Part shown: positions 35,467 to 43,884 of the stretch, one piece after another
How the letters are laid out: each line of letters opens with the position of its first letter
Position numbering within the stretch: position 1 is the first letter of the stretch
Assembly: GCA_945901795.1 (NCBI GenBank)
Contig: CAMDLP010000019.1
Coordinates: 1-52,635, forward strand
DNA from: Akkermansia muciniphila
GTDB lineage: Bacteria; Verrucomicrobiota; Verrucomicrobiia; Verrucomicrobiales; Akkermansiaceae
DNA: 52,635 nucleotides
Reading direction: 5' to 3'
Notes under the pieces: model-generated
What the model saw: the letters and a program-made list of their open reading frames with translations, nothing else
Told to the model about the DNA's origin: nothing
The model's database searches: none
Position numbers and translations under genes: made by a program

Positions 35467-35699
35467 GAAGTGGCCATCGTGCTGGAAGACAGCGCGGGGC
35501 GCGTGGTCGGGATTGAAATGAAAGCCAGTGCCACCAAGGAGGCCACTGAGCGGATTTTGAATTCACTCGGACTCACGCCGACCGAGGCGATCCGGCTTTT
35601 CTACCGTCAGATTGCCGCGGTGACAAGTTTCCAAATCCTGATTTTACCAAGGGCGACATCATCCCCGCCAATGCGAAGCACGACTGGAATCTCGGAGCT
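35467..35699 (+). pseudogene. Mosaic of three gene fragments
   Basis: Three consecutive pieces come from unrelated families. At 35467-35538, EVAIVLEDSAGRVVGIEMKA matches the C-terminal end of DUF4143-type AAA ATPases (nuclease-like core with E-x-K). At 35536-35619, TERILNSLGLTPTEAIRLFY matches the N-terminal helices of RelB/DinJ antitoxins. At 35619-35699, in another frame, PDFTKGDIIPANAKHDWNLG matches the N-terminus of DUF6288 proteins. None is complete. The first two are fused in one frame, which runs on to 35907 over the tRNA gene on the opposite strand and is not a real gene. Confidence 0.6.
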
Positions 35700-35826
35700 C
35701 ATGACTCAGGTCGGAGGTCCGCACGTCCTCCCGCTCCCTGCCTTTCGCCCGTTGTTCACGGTTCTGGGGGGTGATTGTTCACGGTGCCCATTACAAGCCT
35801 GTTCAAATCACCACTCCAGAAAGGCG

Positions 35827-35860
35827 AAAGCCGCTCAACTCCTTGAAGTTGAACGGCTTT
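35827..35860 (-). terminator. Hairpin downstream of the initiator tRNA gene
   Basis: Fourteen-base arms at 35827-35840 and 35847-35860 pair with one mismatch around a CCTTGA loop. Read on the - strand it begins 3 bp after the tRNA 3' end and is followed by a T-containing stretch, fitting a tRNA terminator. Confidence 0.75.
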
Positions 35861-35863
35861 CAT

Positions 35864-35940
<77 letters not shown>

Positions 35941-36046
35941 ATTTGAACCATGCGCCTTTCGGCGCGGGGCGGCATAGTTACGGGTGGCGGACGAGGCTTG
36001 CAAGGGAAATTTTGCCTTTGTTTGAAGTTCGTGCTCTTCTCGCGGC

Positions 36047-36946
36047 GTGATGATTTCCAGCCCTGCGATGCCCCCTCTTTCCGACGCCGAATGGAAGGAC
36101 CACGCGGCCGCGCATCGGGCGCGGGCGGAGCGGTGGACCTTGCCGGCGCGGAGGCGGCGGGATCATGGCGAGCCGCATCCGGTGGAGGATTTTCTGTTCC
36201 AGTATTATCCCTATCCGTTCGTGCTGTTGGAAAATTGGCAGCCTGGGTGCGGGGTGGCGTTGGAGTGGAGCGCGGCGGAGGAATCTGCCGCGCCGCGGAT
36301 GTTTTCGGCGCGTCATTATTCCGAGCGGGATGGATTTCTGTTTGCGGATCCAGAGCGTCTGTCCGGGAAGGAGCGGGAGCGGCTGATATGGATTTCCGAA
36401 CTGCTAACGGCGATACGGGACCGCGCACCGAATTTCGCGTGCCATGGGCTGCACGAGTGGGCGATGGTTTACCGGGGCAAGGAGGTGCGGCACGAGAAGA
36501 CGACGCCGCTGCGCCTGCCGCAGGCGGAGATCGACGCGCTGGTGGAGTCGCGGGCGATCTGTTGCTCGCATCATGACGCGTTCCGGTTTTTCGCCGGCGA
36601 GGCGCGGCCGATGAACCGCTTGCAGCCGACGCTGGAAAGTCGGATTTCGCTGGAGCAACCGGGCTGCGTGCACGCGAACATGGATCTCTACAAATGGGCG
36701 GCGAAGTCGATGCCGTGGATCGGGACGGAGCTGCTGTTGGACTGCTTCGAGCTGGCGGTGGAGCTGCGGGACCTGGACATGCGGGCGAGTCCGTATGACC
36801 TAACGAAGTGGGGCTGCATGCCGGTCCGCATCGAGACGGCGGAAGGCCGCAGGATTTATGAAATGGAGCAGCGGCGGCTGGCGGCGGCGGCGGCGCTGCT
36901 GCGGGAGAGGTTGATTGGGAAGTTGGAAGTGATCAGTCAGCAGTGA
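36047..36946 (+). CDS. Conserved protein of unknown function (often labelled 3-methyladenine DNA glycosylase)
   Basis: A 299-residue protein with the conserved stretches HPVEDFLFQYYPYPFVLLENW, then FACHGLHEWAMVYRG and SHHDAFRFFA. I recall this family carrying the label '3-methyladenine DNA glycosylase' in some databases, but no helix-hairpin-helix or Mpg-type motif is visible, so I do not accept that activity. Histidines and Trp/Tyr are abundant. An ATG at 36068 (MPPLSDAEW) is an alternative start seven codons in. Its neighbours are the tRNA and NAD kinase; no operon is evident. Confidence 0.75.
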   Translation: MMISSPAMPPLSDAEWKDHAAAHRARAERWTLPARRRRDHGEPHPVEDFLFQYYPYPFVLLENWQPGCGVALEWSAAEESAAPRMFSARHYSERDGFLFADPERLSGKERERLIWISELLTAIRDRAPNFACHGLHEWAMVYRGKEVRHEKTTPLRLPQAEIDALVESRAICCSHHDAFRFFAGEARPMNRLQPTLESRISLEQPGCVHANMDLYKWAAKSMPWIGTELLLDCFELAVELRDLDMRASPYDLTKWGCMPVRIETAEGRRIYEMEQRRLAAAAALLRERLIGKLEVISQQ

Positions 36947-36999
36947 TCAGGGAGAGAGAAGAGAGAAGAGAATGAATGCGGAGCGACCGGTGATCGCCG

Positions 37000-37854
37000 C
37001 TACACTCCTTGCCAGTGGAGTTTCTGGCGCAGCGCGCCGTAAAAGGTGCTGCCTTCGAGACGGAGGAGGTGGAATGAGCGCGCCGCCTTTTTCACTTCGA
37101 TCCGGTCGCCGGGGCCGATGTGGATGTTGTCGCGGCCATCGACGGTGAAAATCATCGGGCCGCTTTCGCGGTCCTCGGACGAGAGTTCGACGGTGGCGTT
37201 GTCCGCTAGAACCAGCGAGCGCTGGCTGAGGCTGTGGGGGCAAATGGGGGTGATCACGAAAACCGCGGCGCAGGGCACGATGAGCGGGCCGCCGGCGGAA
37301 AGCGAGTAGGCGGTGGAGCCGGTGGGCGTGGCGACGATCAAGCCGTCTGCCCGATAGTCGTTGAGCAGCTCGCCGTTGACGCGGGCTCGCAGCGACACGA
37401 GGCGTCCGGTTTCGCCACGGGCGAGCGTGACTTCGTTGAGGGCGATGAAGGATTCGGGCGGCTTTCCCTGGCGTTGGACGGTGGCTTCGAGAAGCGTGCG
37501 GACGCTGGTGGTGTAGCGGCCTTCGGCGACGGCGGCGGCGAAGATGTCGAGCTCGTCGTCCTTGCAACTGGTGAGGAATCCGAGCGTGCCGATGTTGATT
37601 CCGGCCACGGGTTTTTCGAAATTCCCGAGCCGGGAAACGGCGTGGAGCATGGTGCCGTCGCCACCGAGCACGGCGGCGATTTGCACTTGCCGGGCAAATT
37701 CGGAGGCCGGAATGCCACCGTCTTCGCCGGCGAGCTGCGCGGTTTGGTCATCCAGCACGACGTTGCAGCCTCTGGATTTCAGCGCGGCCCGCAGCGCATG
37801 AAGGGTGGGAAGCGAGCCTGGCTTGTGAGGGTTGACGAGGATTCCGACGTTCAC
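37000..37854 (-). CDS. nadK: NAD kinase
   Basis: A 284-residue ATP- or polyphosphate-dependent enzyme making NADP from NAD. The GGDGT motif is at residues 64-68, preceded by AAVLGG, and the second signature is TPTGSTAYSLSAGGPLI. The N-terminal Rossmann-like half starts MNVGILVNPHKPGS. The DxxG-type end (DGRDNIHIGPGDRIEV) supports the family. It is followed on the same strand, 46 bp upstream, by the double LOG-like gene. Confidence 0.93.
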   Translation of the reverse strand: MNVGILVNPHKPGSLPTLHALRAALKSRGCNVVLDDQTAQLAGEDGGIPASEFARQVQIAAVLGGDGTMLHAVSRLGNFEKPVAGINIGTLGFLTSCKDDELDIFAAAVAEGRYTTSVRTLLEATVQRQGKPPESFIALNEVTLARGETGRLVSLRARVNGELLNDYRADGLIVATPTGSTAYSLSAGGPLIVPCAAVFVITPICPHSLSQRSLVLADNATVELSSEDRESGPMIFTVDGRDNIHIGPGDRIEVKKAARSFHLLRLEGSTFYGALRQKLHWQGV

Positions 37855-37900
37855 GATGGGGTAGCTAACGAATCATTGGCCCGGCTGGCAAGCGCCGGTT

Positions 37901-38974
37901 CTAGGCCACGGCGATCCTGGATGGCGCGATGAGATTTTGCACGGCCGGAATCAGTTCGCACAATTCATCGACGACGATGAATTCGCCGTCATCGCACCAG
38001 GTGCCGAGCATTTCGATAAGCGGGGTCCAGAAGGATTCGCCGTTGGCGTCCTTGCGGTTGAAGATAATGACGGGTTTGCCGATCATCGACGGATGGCCTT
38101 GGTGTTTGAAAATCATCAGTGCGAGCATTTCCTGGACGGTTCCCGAGCCGCCGGGAAAAATCACGAACGCGTCAGAATTACGGATCATGACCTGCATACG
38201 GGTGTAGATGTCCGGCATTAGCCAGAAACTGGAGAGCCCGACCGGAAGCCCTTCGAGCTCGATGATGTGCGGGACATTCGAGCCGCCGGTCCAGCCGCCG
38301 GCATCCACCGAACCGCGGACGACTTCTCCCATGATGCCGGAATTTCCTGCACCGGAAACGCAGCCAAGGCGGTTTTGCGCGAGCTGTTTTCCGAACTCGT
38401 ATCCATCACTGAGATAGGCGGGATCCTCGATGGAGGCCGAGCAGAAAACGCAGACATTGCCTTCGTGATCGAGCGGCAGCGGAGCCTCGAAGGAGTCCAT
38501 GGTGTTGGTCACGGTTTTCTCGCGACCCACGCTCGGAAGTCCCTCGCGGCGGGTGCTTTCGAGGATTTCGAGAACCTCTTCCGGCGACTCGGCGAGCAGC
38601 AGATAGTCGGTGTGGTTTTGCTTCACCGTGCCGAGGCTGTTCAAGTGGGTGAGCAGGGTGAACAGCCGGTCCCAAGAGCCGTCGGAGTTGAGTAAAACCG
38701 TCGGTTTTCCGGAGAGATTCACATCCAGCGTCTGATAGCCGACGAAGACGGAGACGGCTTTGAACAAGTCCTCAAGCGTGGCACCGGGCGTGAAGACGAA
38801 GGCGTCGGACTCGATGATTTTCCGCTCGATGTTGGAGAGGGAAATCCGCTGATCGCCGTTGGAATTGTAGATGTCCCAGCCCTTGCTGAAGAGGCTGTAT
38901 AGAAGGCATGCGCGGACTTCGCGGTTGGGGTCCTTTTCTCCACGGACGGTTCCTGCGAGGCGAACTTTGGGCAT
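37901..38974 (-). CDS. Tandem LOG-like protein, first domain degenerate
   Basis: A 357-residue protein with two Rossmann-type LOG-like halves. The second has the full signature VIFPGGSGTVQEMLALMIFK, with GCVSGAGNSGIMGEVVRGS earlier. In the first half the corresponding loop reads FVFTPGATLEDLFKAV, without the GGxGT. One half is therefore probably structural. Double LOG-like proteins in other bacteria act on nucleotides (compare PpnN), but the substrate here is unknown. I chose the ATG at 38974 (MPKVRLAGTV); the frame is open 20 codons upstream, and neither start has a clear ribosome site. Confidence 0.75.
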   Translation of the reverse strand: MPKVRLAGTVRGEKDPNREVRACLLYSLFSKGWDIYNSNGDQRISLSNIERKIIESDAFVFTPGATLEDLFKAVSVFVGYQTLDVNLSGKPTVLLNSDGSWDRLFTLLTHLNSLGTVKQNHTDYLLLAESPEEVLEILESTRREGLPSVGREKTVTNTMDSFEAPLPLDHEGNVCVFCSASIEDPAYLSDGYEFGKQLAQNRLGCVSGAGNSGIMGEVVRGSVDAGGWTGGSNVPHIIELEGLPVGLSSFWLMPDIYTRMQVMIRNSDAFVIFPGGSGTVQEMLALMIFKHQGHPSMIGKPVIIFNRKDANGESFWTPLIEMLGTWCDDGEFIVVDELCELIPAVQNLIAPSRIAVA

Positions 38975-39127
38975 TTTTTGAATGGGTGAGCGAACAAGGG
39001 CGAGGGAAACGCCGTTGCAGAGAGTGAAGCGCATGGATGGATTCTTGCAAGCGGCAGTTCGCGGAGGAGCAACCGTGGCGATCTGATATCGACATCCCCG
39101 CCTCGGCGTTTCATCGTCTCCGTGCGC

Positions 39128-39709
39128 ATGAATTCATTCAAAGCCATCCCGCTGATCCTTTTGGCCACCGTCCTGACGGCGGCCGCCGCTCCACGATTCG
39201 CGCTGGTCCGGGTCAAGGACCTCTACACCTCCCTGCCCTCGACGACAGCCCTCCAGCAGCAGATCAAGAGCGAGCGCGACTCAATCATGAGGGACCAGCG
39301 GGCCGAGCAACTCCGAAAGATCATCGGCGAGCTCCAAGCGCTCCAGGCCCAGCTCTCGGACAAAACCAACCCGCTCGACGAGGCGACCAACCGCAAGCTC
39401 GCCCGGACCTATGAAATCAAACGCCAGGAAGCACAAACGCTTCAGCAGGAGTTCGAAAATTTCAAAACCGAGCAGGAGAAGCTGATCAATCGCAAGATGG
39501 TCGAGGGTATGCGCGCCTCGCTCGACCGGATCGCAAAAATGTCCAGCCAGATCTCCAAGGAGCGGGGTTATGACGTGGTGTTCGACGGCTCTGGCGACAC
39601 CAACACTGGGGTGCCATTCATCTTATTCAGTAAAGACGCGCCCGATCTAACCGCCGACGTGCAAGCAGCGCTGAAGGACAGCGAGTCGGCCGCCGGGAAG
39701 CCCAAATAA
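39128..39709 (+). CDS. OmpH/Skp-family periplasmic chaperone
   Basis: A 193-residue protein with a signal peptide (MNSFKAIPLILLATVLTAAAA). The small beta core FALVRVKDLYTSLP follows, then a long coiled coil (~residues 45-150, rich in Gln/Glu/Lys) and the returning strand GYDVVFDGSGD. This is the Skp jellyfish-tentacle layout: trimeric chaperones carrying unfolded outer-membrane proteins across the periplasm. A GTG at 39122 two codons upstream is possible. A membrane/coiled-coil protein follows after 20 bp. bamA and lpx genes, frequent neighbours, are not here. Confidence 0.85.
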   Translation: MNSFKAIPLILLATVLTAAAAPRFALVRVKDLYTSLPSTTALQQQIKSERDSIMRDQRAEQLRKIIGELQALQAQLSDKTNPLDEATNRKLARTYEIKRQEAQTLQQEFENFKTEQEKLINRKMVEGMRASLDRIAKMSSQISKERGYDVVFDGSGDTNTGVPFILFSKDAPDLTADVQAALKDSESAAGKPK

Positions 39710-39729
39710 ATCCTCCGTTTCTAATCACC

Positions 39730-40242
39730 ATGGAACTCCTCACCGAAGCGCTCAAACATCCATTCACCTGGGGCCTGCTGCTCGGACTGCTGATCGCCGC
39801 CTTCATTTGGAAGGCCGGCTTCACCGCCCGTCGCAACGTCGCCCGCGATCTCATGCGGGTGGAAGGCGAGTTGAAAAACCTCCAGGGCCACCTCAACACC
39901 CAGCTCAAAATCACCGCCAGCGGCAATGATTCGCTGCAAGCCGAGCTCGACTCGCTGCGCAAACAGAACGAAATCCTGCGGGTCAACAACGCCGCTCTCC
40001 AACAGAAGCCCGGCCGCGCCGAGCAACGGCTTTTACAAATCCAGGAAATCGCGATCCGCACGATGCGCCAGCAGGCGCCCGGCTTCGCCCCCGCCTGGGA
40101 GAACGCGCTCCGCGATGCCGAGGCGGAGGTCAACGCCGCTGAGTCCGGCCTGACCAAACTCGTCCGCCGCGTGATCCCCGGGCTCGGGTCATCCGCGAAA
40201 GCTGCTAGAATCACCACCGGCGACGTCAACGATCAGCCGTGA
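39730..40242 (+). CDS. Small membrane-anchored coiled-coil protein
   Basis: A 170-residue protein: one membrane helix near the N-terminus (FTWGLLLGLLIAAFIWKAG, residues ~11-29), then a coiled coil at about 40-95 (VEGELKNLQGHLNTQLKITA, LDSLRKQNEILR). The C-terminal part, with RLLQIQEIAIRTMR, is predicted helical. I do not recognise the family. It starts 20 bp after the OmpH-like gene, so the two may share a transcript and act at the envelope. Its end overlaps the convergent fmt gene by 10 bp. Confidence 0.75.
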   Translation: MELLTEALKHPFTWGLLLGLLIAAFIWKAGFTARRNVARDLMRVEGELKNLQGHLNTQLKITASGNDSLQAELDSLRKQNEILRVNNAALQQKPGRAEQRLLQIQEIAIRTMRQQAPGFAPAWENALRDAEAEVNAAESGLTKLVRRVIPGLGSSAKAARITTGDVNDQP

Positions 40243-41159
40243 TTGAAGCCCGTCGGCTTGCGGCCTCGGAGGTAGTCGGCGGCGGACATCTTACGGCTGC
40301 CGTCGGGCTGGACGGTTTCCAGGCGGAGCGCTCCGCTGCCGCAACCGACGACGAGCTGACCGTCGGCGATGGCGATCTCGCCGGGTGATAGGTGCTGGTC
40401 GATGACCGTGACGGGCGGAAAGATTTTCAAGCGCTTGGCGCGGCCGTCTTCGGTGGCGAGGGTGAAAGTGCCCGGCCACGGATCGTAGGCGCGGATGCGG
40501 CGCTCGATGGCGGCGGCGTCCTGTGACCAGTCGAGCCGGCCGTCGTCGCGCTCGAGCTTGGAAATATAACTGGAGGCGGCGGCGTCCTGCGGGATGCGGG
40601 GCGCGGTGCCAGCGGCGAGCAGTTCCAAGGTTTCCGCTAACACGGATGGGGCGAGTTCCGCCAGACGGTCGTGGAGGCTGCCACCGGTCTCGTCGGGAGT
40701 GATGGGAATCGACGTGGATAGAATCATGTCCCCCGCATCGAGCTCGCGGACGACGTGCATCGCGGTGATGCCCGTTTCGCGGTCCCCGGCGTCGATGGCG
40801 GCCTGGATGCAGGCGGCGCCGCGATATTTGGGAAGCAGGGAGGCGTGGAGATTGATGATGGCCTTGCTGGCGAGGGTGAGAATGTTAGCCCGGAGGATCT
40901 GGCCGTAAGCCATGACGACGAGAACCTCCGGCTCCAAGGCGGCGAGCTCCGCGGTGATGTCGCCGATCTTTTCGGGCTGGAACACCGGAATCCCGGCGGC
41001 CAGCGCCTCCACCTTGATCGCGGGCGGAGTGAGCGTCTGGTGGCGGCCGGTCGGTTTGTCAGGCTGGGTCACCAGCGCGATGGGACGCAGCCCGTGCTCC
41101 AGCAAGTGACGGAACGCCGGTAGGGCGATCTCGCCGGTGGCGATGAAAATAAGCCGCAT
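40233..41159 (-). CDS. fmt: Methionyl-tRNA formyltransferase
   Basis: A 308-residue enzyme that formylates initiator Met-tRNA using 10-formyl-tetrahydrofolate. It begins MRLIFIATGEIALPAFRHLL. The folate-binding and catalytic signature is INLHASLLPKYRGAACIQAA with the conserved Asn and His, and GITAMHVVRELDAGDMI follows. The C-terminal domain, containing RLKIFPPV, binds the tRNA. Its substrate tRNA is encoded 4.3 kb away at 35864-35940. def and the 16S methyltransferase genes that usually flank fmt are not adjacent. Its 3' end overlaps the convergent gene by 10 bp. Confidence 0.94.
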   Translation of the reverse strand: MRLIFIATGEIALPAFRHLLEHGLRPIALVTQPDKPTGRHQTLTPPAIKVEALAAGIPVFQPEKIGDITAELAALEPEVLVVMAYGQILRANILTLASKAIINLHASLLPKYRGAACIQAAIDAGDRETGITAMHVVRELDAGDMILSTSIPITPDETGGSLHDRLAELAPSVLAETLELLAAGTAPRIPQDAAASSYISKLERDDGRLDWSQDAAAIERRIRAYDPWPGTFTLATEDGRAKRLKIFPPVTVIDQHLSPGEIAIADGQLVVGCGSGALRLETVQPDGSRKMSAADYLRGRKPTGFNHG

Positions 41160-41171
41160 GGGTGAAACAGG

Positions 41172-41807
41172 TTAGACGACGTGCTTCGCCATTTCATCAT
41201 ACACCGGCAGGCTGGTGATGCGCTGGATCATGTCCGCAAGGACTTTGACCGGCGGCTGGGTCGCGTTGATGGTGGTGATCAGCCCGTCCGGATAGAATTC
41301 GAGGATCGGCTTGGTTTCCGCCTCGTAAGTGGCGATGCGTTGGTCGATGACCTTGTCGCTCGCATCGTCGATGCGGTTGTCCTTGAGCGCCCGCTTGCGC
41401 ATGCGGCGGGCGAGCTCGTCGCGGTCCGGGCAGGAGAGATGGAAAACCTGATGGACCTCGATGTAGCGGCTGAGGATTTCCGCTTGGCGGACGTTGCGCG
41501 GGATGCCGTCGAGGATGAGGAAATCGATGTCCGGCTTGTAGAGATAGGCGTCGCTGAGGTTGTCGATCTGCGCCTTCCACAGCGCGATGGTCAGCTCGTC
41601 GGGGACCAGTTCGCCGCGGCTTGAATAGTCCACGAACTGCTGGCCGAGCGCGGTGCGGGTGTCGAGCGAGCGGAACACGTCGCCGCAGGCGCAATGGAAA
41701 AACCGGGGCACGCTGCCGAGGATCTGGCCTTGAGTGCCTTTTCCCGAGCCCGGCGCGCCGAGGATGATGAATGCGGGTCTTTTGATTTTGCTCTCGGACG
41801 GTGTCAT
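41172..41807 (-). CDS. adk: Adenylate kinase-like nucleoside monophosphate kinase
   Basis: A 211-residue protein with the P-loop GAPGSGKGTQ and the AMP-site elements ACGDVFRS and DFLILDGIPRNVRQAE. The LID region contains RMRKRALKDNRIDDASD, and a YEAETKPILEFY segment follows. It catalyses phosphate exchange between ATP and AMP. The LID lacks the four-Cys zinc site found in many bacterial enzymes. The short-LID form and GDVFR instead of GDMLR are mild departures, so another nucleotide as acceptor is conceivable. The ATG at 41807 was chosen; an earlier frame adds 14 unrelated residues. Confidence 0.87.
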   Translation of the reverse strand: MTPSESKIKRPAFIILGAPGSGKGTQGQILGSVPRFFHCACGDVFRSLDTRTALGQQFVDYSSRGELVPDELTIALWKAQIDNLSDAYLYKPDIDFLILDGIPRNVRQAEILSRYIEVHQVFHLSCPDRDELARRMRKRALKDNRIDDASDKVIDQRIATYEAETKPILEFYPDGLITTINATQPPVKVLADMIQRITSLPVYDEMAKHVV

Positions 41808-41852
41808 GGGAGAGGGGAAACTAGAACGCCCACCCCAAACGGCAAGCACCGA

Positions 41853-42710
41853 TCACGACTTCGATGCGGCGAGGAACACGATGAAAGGCACGATCAAGGC
41901 GACGTCCGCCAGCACCCGCATGGCATCCATCGAGAATCGCGCGCGAACGCGGTTGACGATTTGCAGCAGCGCGGCCCCGGTCAGAATCGCATAGAAAAAC
42001 GGCCGGGTGATCACATCCGGATCGCGCATGGCGAACACCAGCGAGGCCGCGCCTAACAATGTCAGCGGCAGTGTCAGCGACAATTCATCGGACGCCTTGA
42101 TCTCCGGATCGGACGAGCGGTTGGCGTGCTCCCACAGGTCGATGGCGGAAATATTGAGAATGCACAGGACCGCGAAACAAATCAGCTCGGGCGATTGGAG
42201 CAGGTCCTGCTTGTCAAAGCCGGTGTAGGCATGGGCGAGCATCGCGGTGCCGTAGGCGAACGAAACGCCCGCCAGGATGTTTTTCCCATACGGAAGATCG
42301 TTAGGCCCGGTCGTAGGAAAAACCGACAAGGTGAAAAATCCCGCGACCATCAGCGTGACAACGATGGCGTAGCTGTAAACCGTCACGGGCATTCCCGTGA
42401 TGACCAGAACCAGCGCAGCGACTCCGGCGACCACCGCTAACACGGCGAAGCGCCGCCGGTGCTTCCGATGAAAGTCGTGACGCGCTTCGAGTTTCTCCGG
42501 CGAACAGCCCCGGATCGATGCGTCCAACAGACGGTCCACCACGTAGATCAGCCAGACCATTAGACCCAGCGAGATGTAGGCACCCCACGGCAGGTATTCG
42601 ACCCGCCAGGTTTTTGCAAACATGTAGAGCCAAGCGACGGCGACCAGCGGAGCGTCCAGGCTCAACAAGTTGGGAATGAGCCAGAATGGCTTGCGACGCT
42701 CGGAAGGCAC
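41853..42710 (-). CDS. UbiA-like polytopic membrane protein
   Basis: A 285-residue protein with about eight predicted membrane helices. The first loop motif YVVDRLLDASIRG resembles the DRxxD of UbiA prenyltransferases and the second loop contains NISAIDLWEHANRSSD. UbiA enzymes attach isoprenoid chains to aromatic rings in quinone, haem and chlorophyll pathways. The first motif lacks the usual N-x-x-x-D form, so I call it UbiA-like only. It begins close to trpS on the same strand and ends 46 bp before adk. Confidence 0.65.
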   Translation of the reverse strand: MPSERRKPFWLIPNLLSLDAPLVAVAWLYMFAKTWRVEYLPWGAYISLGLMVWLIYVVDRLLDASIRGCSPEKLEARHDFHRKHRRRFAVLAVVAGVAALVLVITGMPVTVYSYAIVVTLMVAGFFTLSVFPTTGPNDLPYGKNILAGVSFAYGTAMLAHAYTGFDKQDLLQSPELICFAVLCILNISAIDLWEHANRSSDPEIKASDELSLTLPLTLLGAASLVFAMRDPDVITRPFFYAILTGAALLQIVNRVRARFSMDAMRVLADVALIVPFIVFLAASKS

Positions 42711-42786
42711 GACGGGCGGACCTTCCGCGACCGCCCCGACGAACGCAAGCGCTCATTGCCCGCGATTTGCTAGCGGAACTTGAAAT

Positions 42787-43752
42787 TCAAAGCAGTCCGA
42801 CCGCCCGTCGCACGCGGTCGAGCACCTTCGCGGCCTCCTCGCGCGCACGCAGCGCTCCGGCGGCGAGCACTTGATCCACGTAGCAGGGATCGGCCTCGAT
42901 TTCCGCCCGGCGGACGCGCATCGGGGCGAAAAAATCCCAGTAGGCGTCGGCCAGCCGCTTCTTGAAATCACCGTAACCGAAGCCGCCGTTTTCGTGATCG
43001 GCGAACATCGCTGCGTAGTCGGCCGGACTGGCGAAGAGCTTGTAGAGCGCGAGAATGGTCGAGCCTTCGGTGGGCTTCGGCGCTTCCACCGGGGTCGAGT
43101 CGGTGGTGATTTTCATGATGAGTTTCTTGAGCGGCGTCTCCTCGCCGAAGATGGGCAGCGTGTTGTGATAGCTCTTGCTCATCTTGCGACCGTCCAGGCC
43201 TAGCACCACCGCGGTGTCCTCGCGGATGATCGGGTCCGGCAGGACGACGGTGCCGTCGCCGTAGGTCTCGTTGAACTTCCCCGCAAGGTCGCGGGTGACT
43301 TCCAAGTGCTGTTTCTGGTCCTTGCCGACGGGCACCTTGTTGGAGTCATAAAGCAGGATGTCCGCCGCCATCAGCACCGGATAGGCGAACAACGCGTGAT
43401 TCGCGGCGATGCCTTGCGCGGTTTTGTCTTTGTAAGAGTGACATTTCGCCAGCAGGCTCATCGGACAAACGGTCGAGAGCAGCCAGGCGAGCTCGTTGAC
43501 TTCCGGCACGGCGCTCTGGCGGAAGAACACGGCGCGCGCGGGGTCGAGCCCGCAGGCGAGGAAATCCACCGCGAGCTCGCGGACGTTTTCGCGCAGCGCG
43601 GCGGGATTCTGGGAGGAGGTCATCGCATGATAGTCCGCGATGAAATAAAACGCCTCGCCCTCGTCCTGGAGACGGACGGCAGGCTCCATCGCGCCGAAGA
43701 AATTGCCGACATGAAGTTTTCCGCTGGGCTGGAGGCCGGTAAGGATTCGCAT
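42787..43752 (-). CDS. trpS: Tryptophan--tRNA ligase
   Basis: A 321-residue class I synthetase. It begins MRILTGLQPSGKLHVGNFFGAM, the HIGH-like motif being LHVGN. The KMSKS motif is GRKMSKSYHN and the tryptophan pocket is lined by FFRQSAVPEVNELAW and ILLYDSNKVPVGKDQKQHLE. The length fits the bacterial TrpRS family. I chose the ATG at 43752; four residues upstream are in frame. The gene ends about 75 bp before the UbiA-like gene on the same strand. Confidence 0.95.
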   Translation of the reverse strand: MRILTGLQPSGKLHVGNFFGAMEPAVRLQDEGEAFYFIADYHAMTSSQNPAALRENVRELAVDFLACGLDPARAVFFRQSAVPEVNELAWLLSTVCPMSLLAKCHSYKDKTAQGIAANHALFAYPVLMAADILLYDSNKVPVGKDQKQHLEVTRDLAGKFNETYGDGTVVLPDPIIREDTAVVLGLDGRKMSKSYHNTLPIFGEETPLKKLIMKITTDSTPVEAPKPTEGSTILALYKLFASPADYAAMFADHENGGFGYGDFKKRLADAYWDFFAPMRVRRAEIEADPCYVDQVLAAGALRAREEAAKVLDRVRRAVGLL

Positions 43753-43884
43753 GGCGCGGAGCATGGATTCCGCGCGGGGAATCGGTCAAGCGGCGAGGTG
43801 AACCACCGCCGGCTCTGAGGGTATAAGGAATTTTGTGTAAGTTGACTTCTGCCTTGTGGAGCAAGCCGCGCTTCGGGTTCCTGC

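Noticed and set aside
36047-36946. 3-methyladenine DNA glycosylase label
   Set aside because: No helix-hairpin-helix, Mpg or AlkD-type motif can be seen; kept as unknown function.
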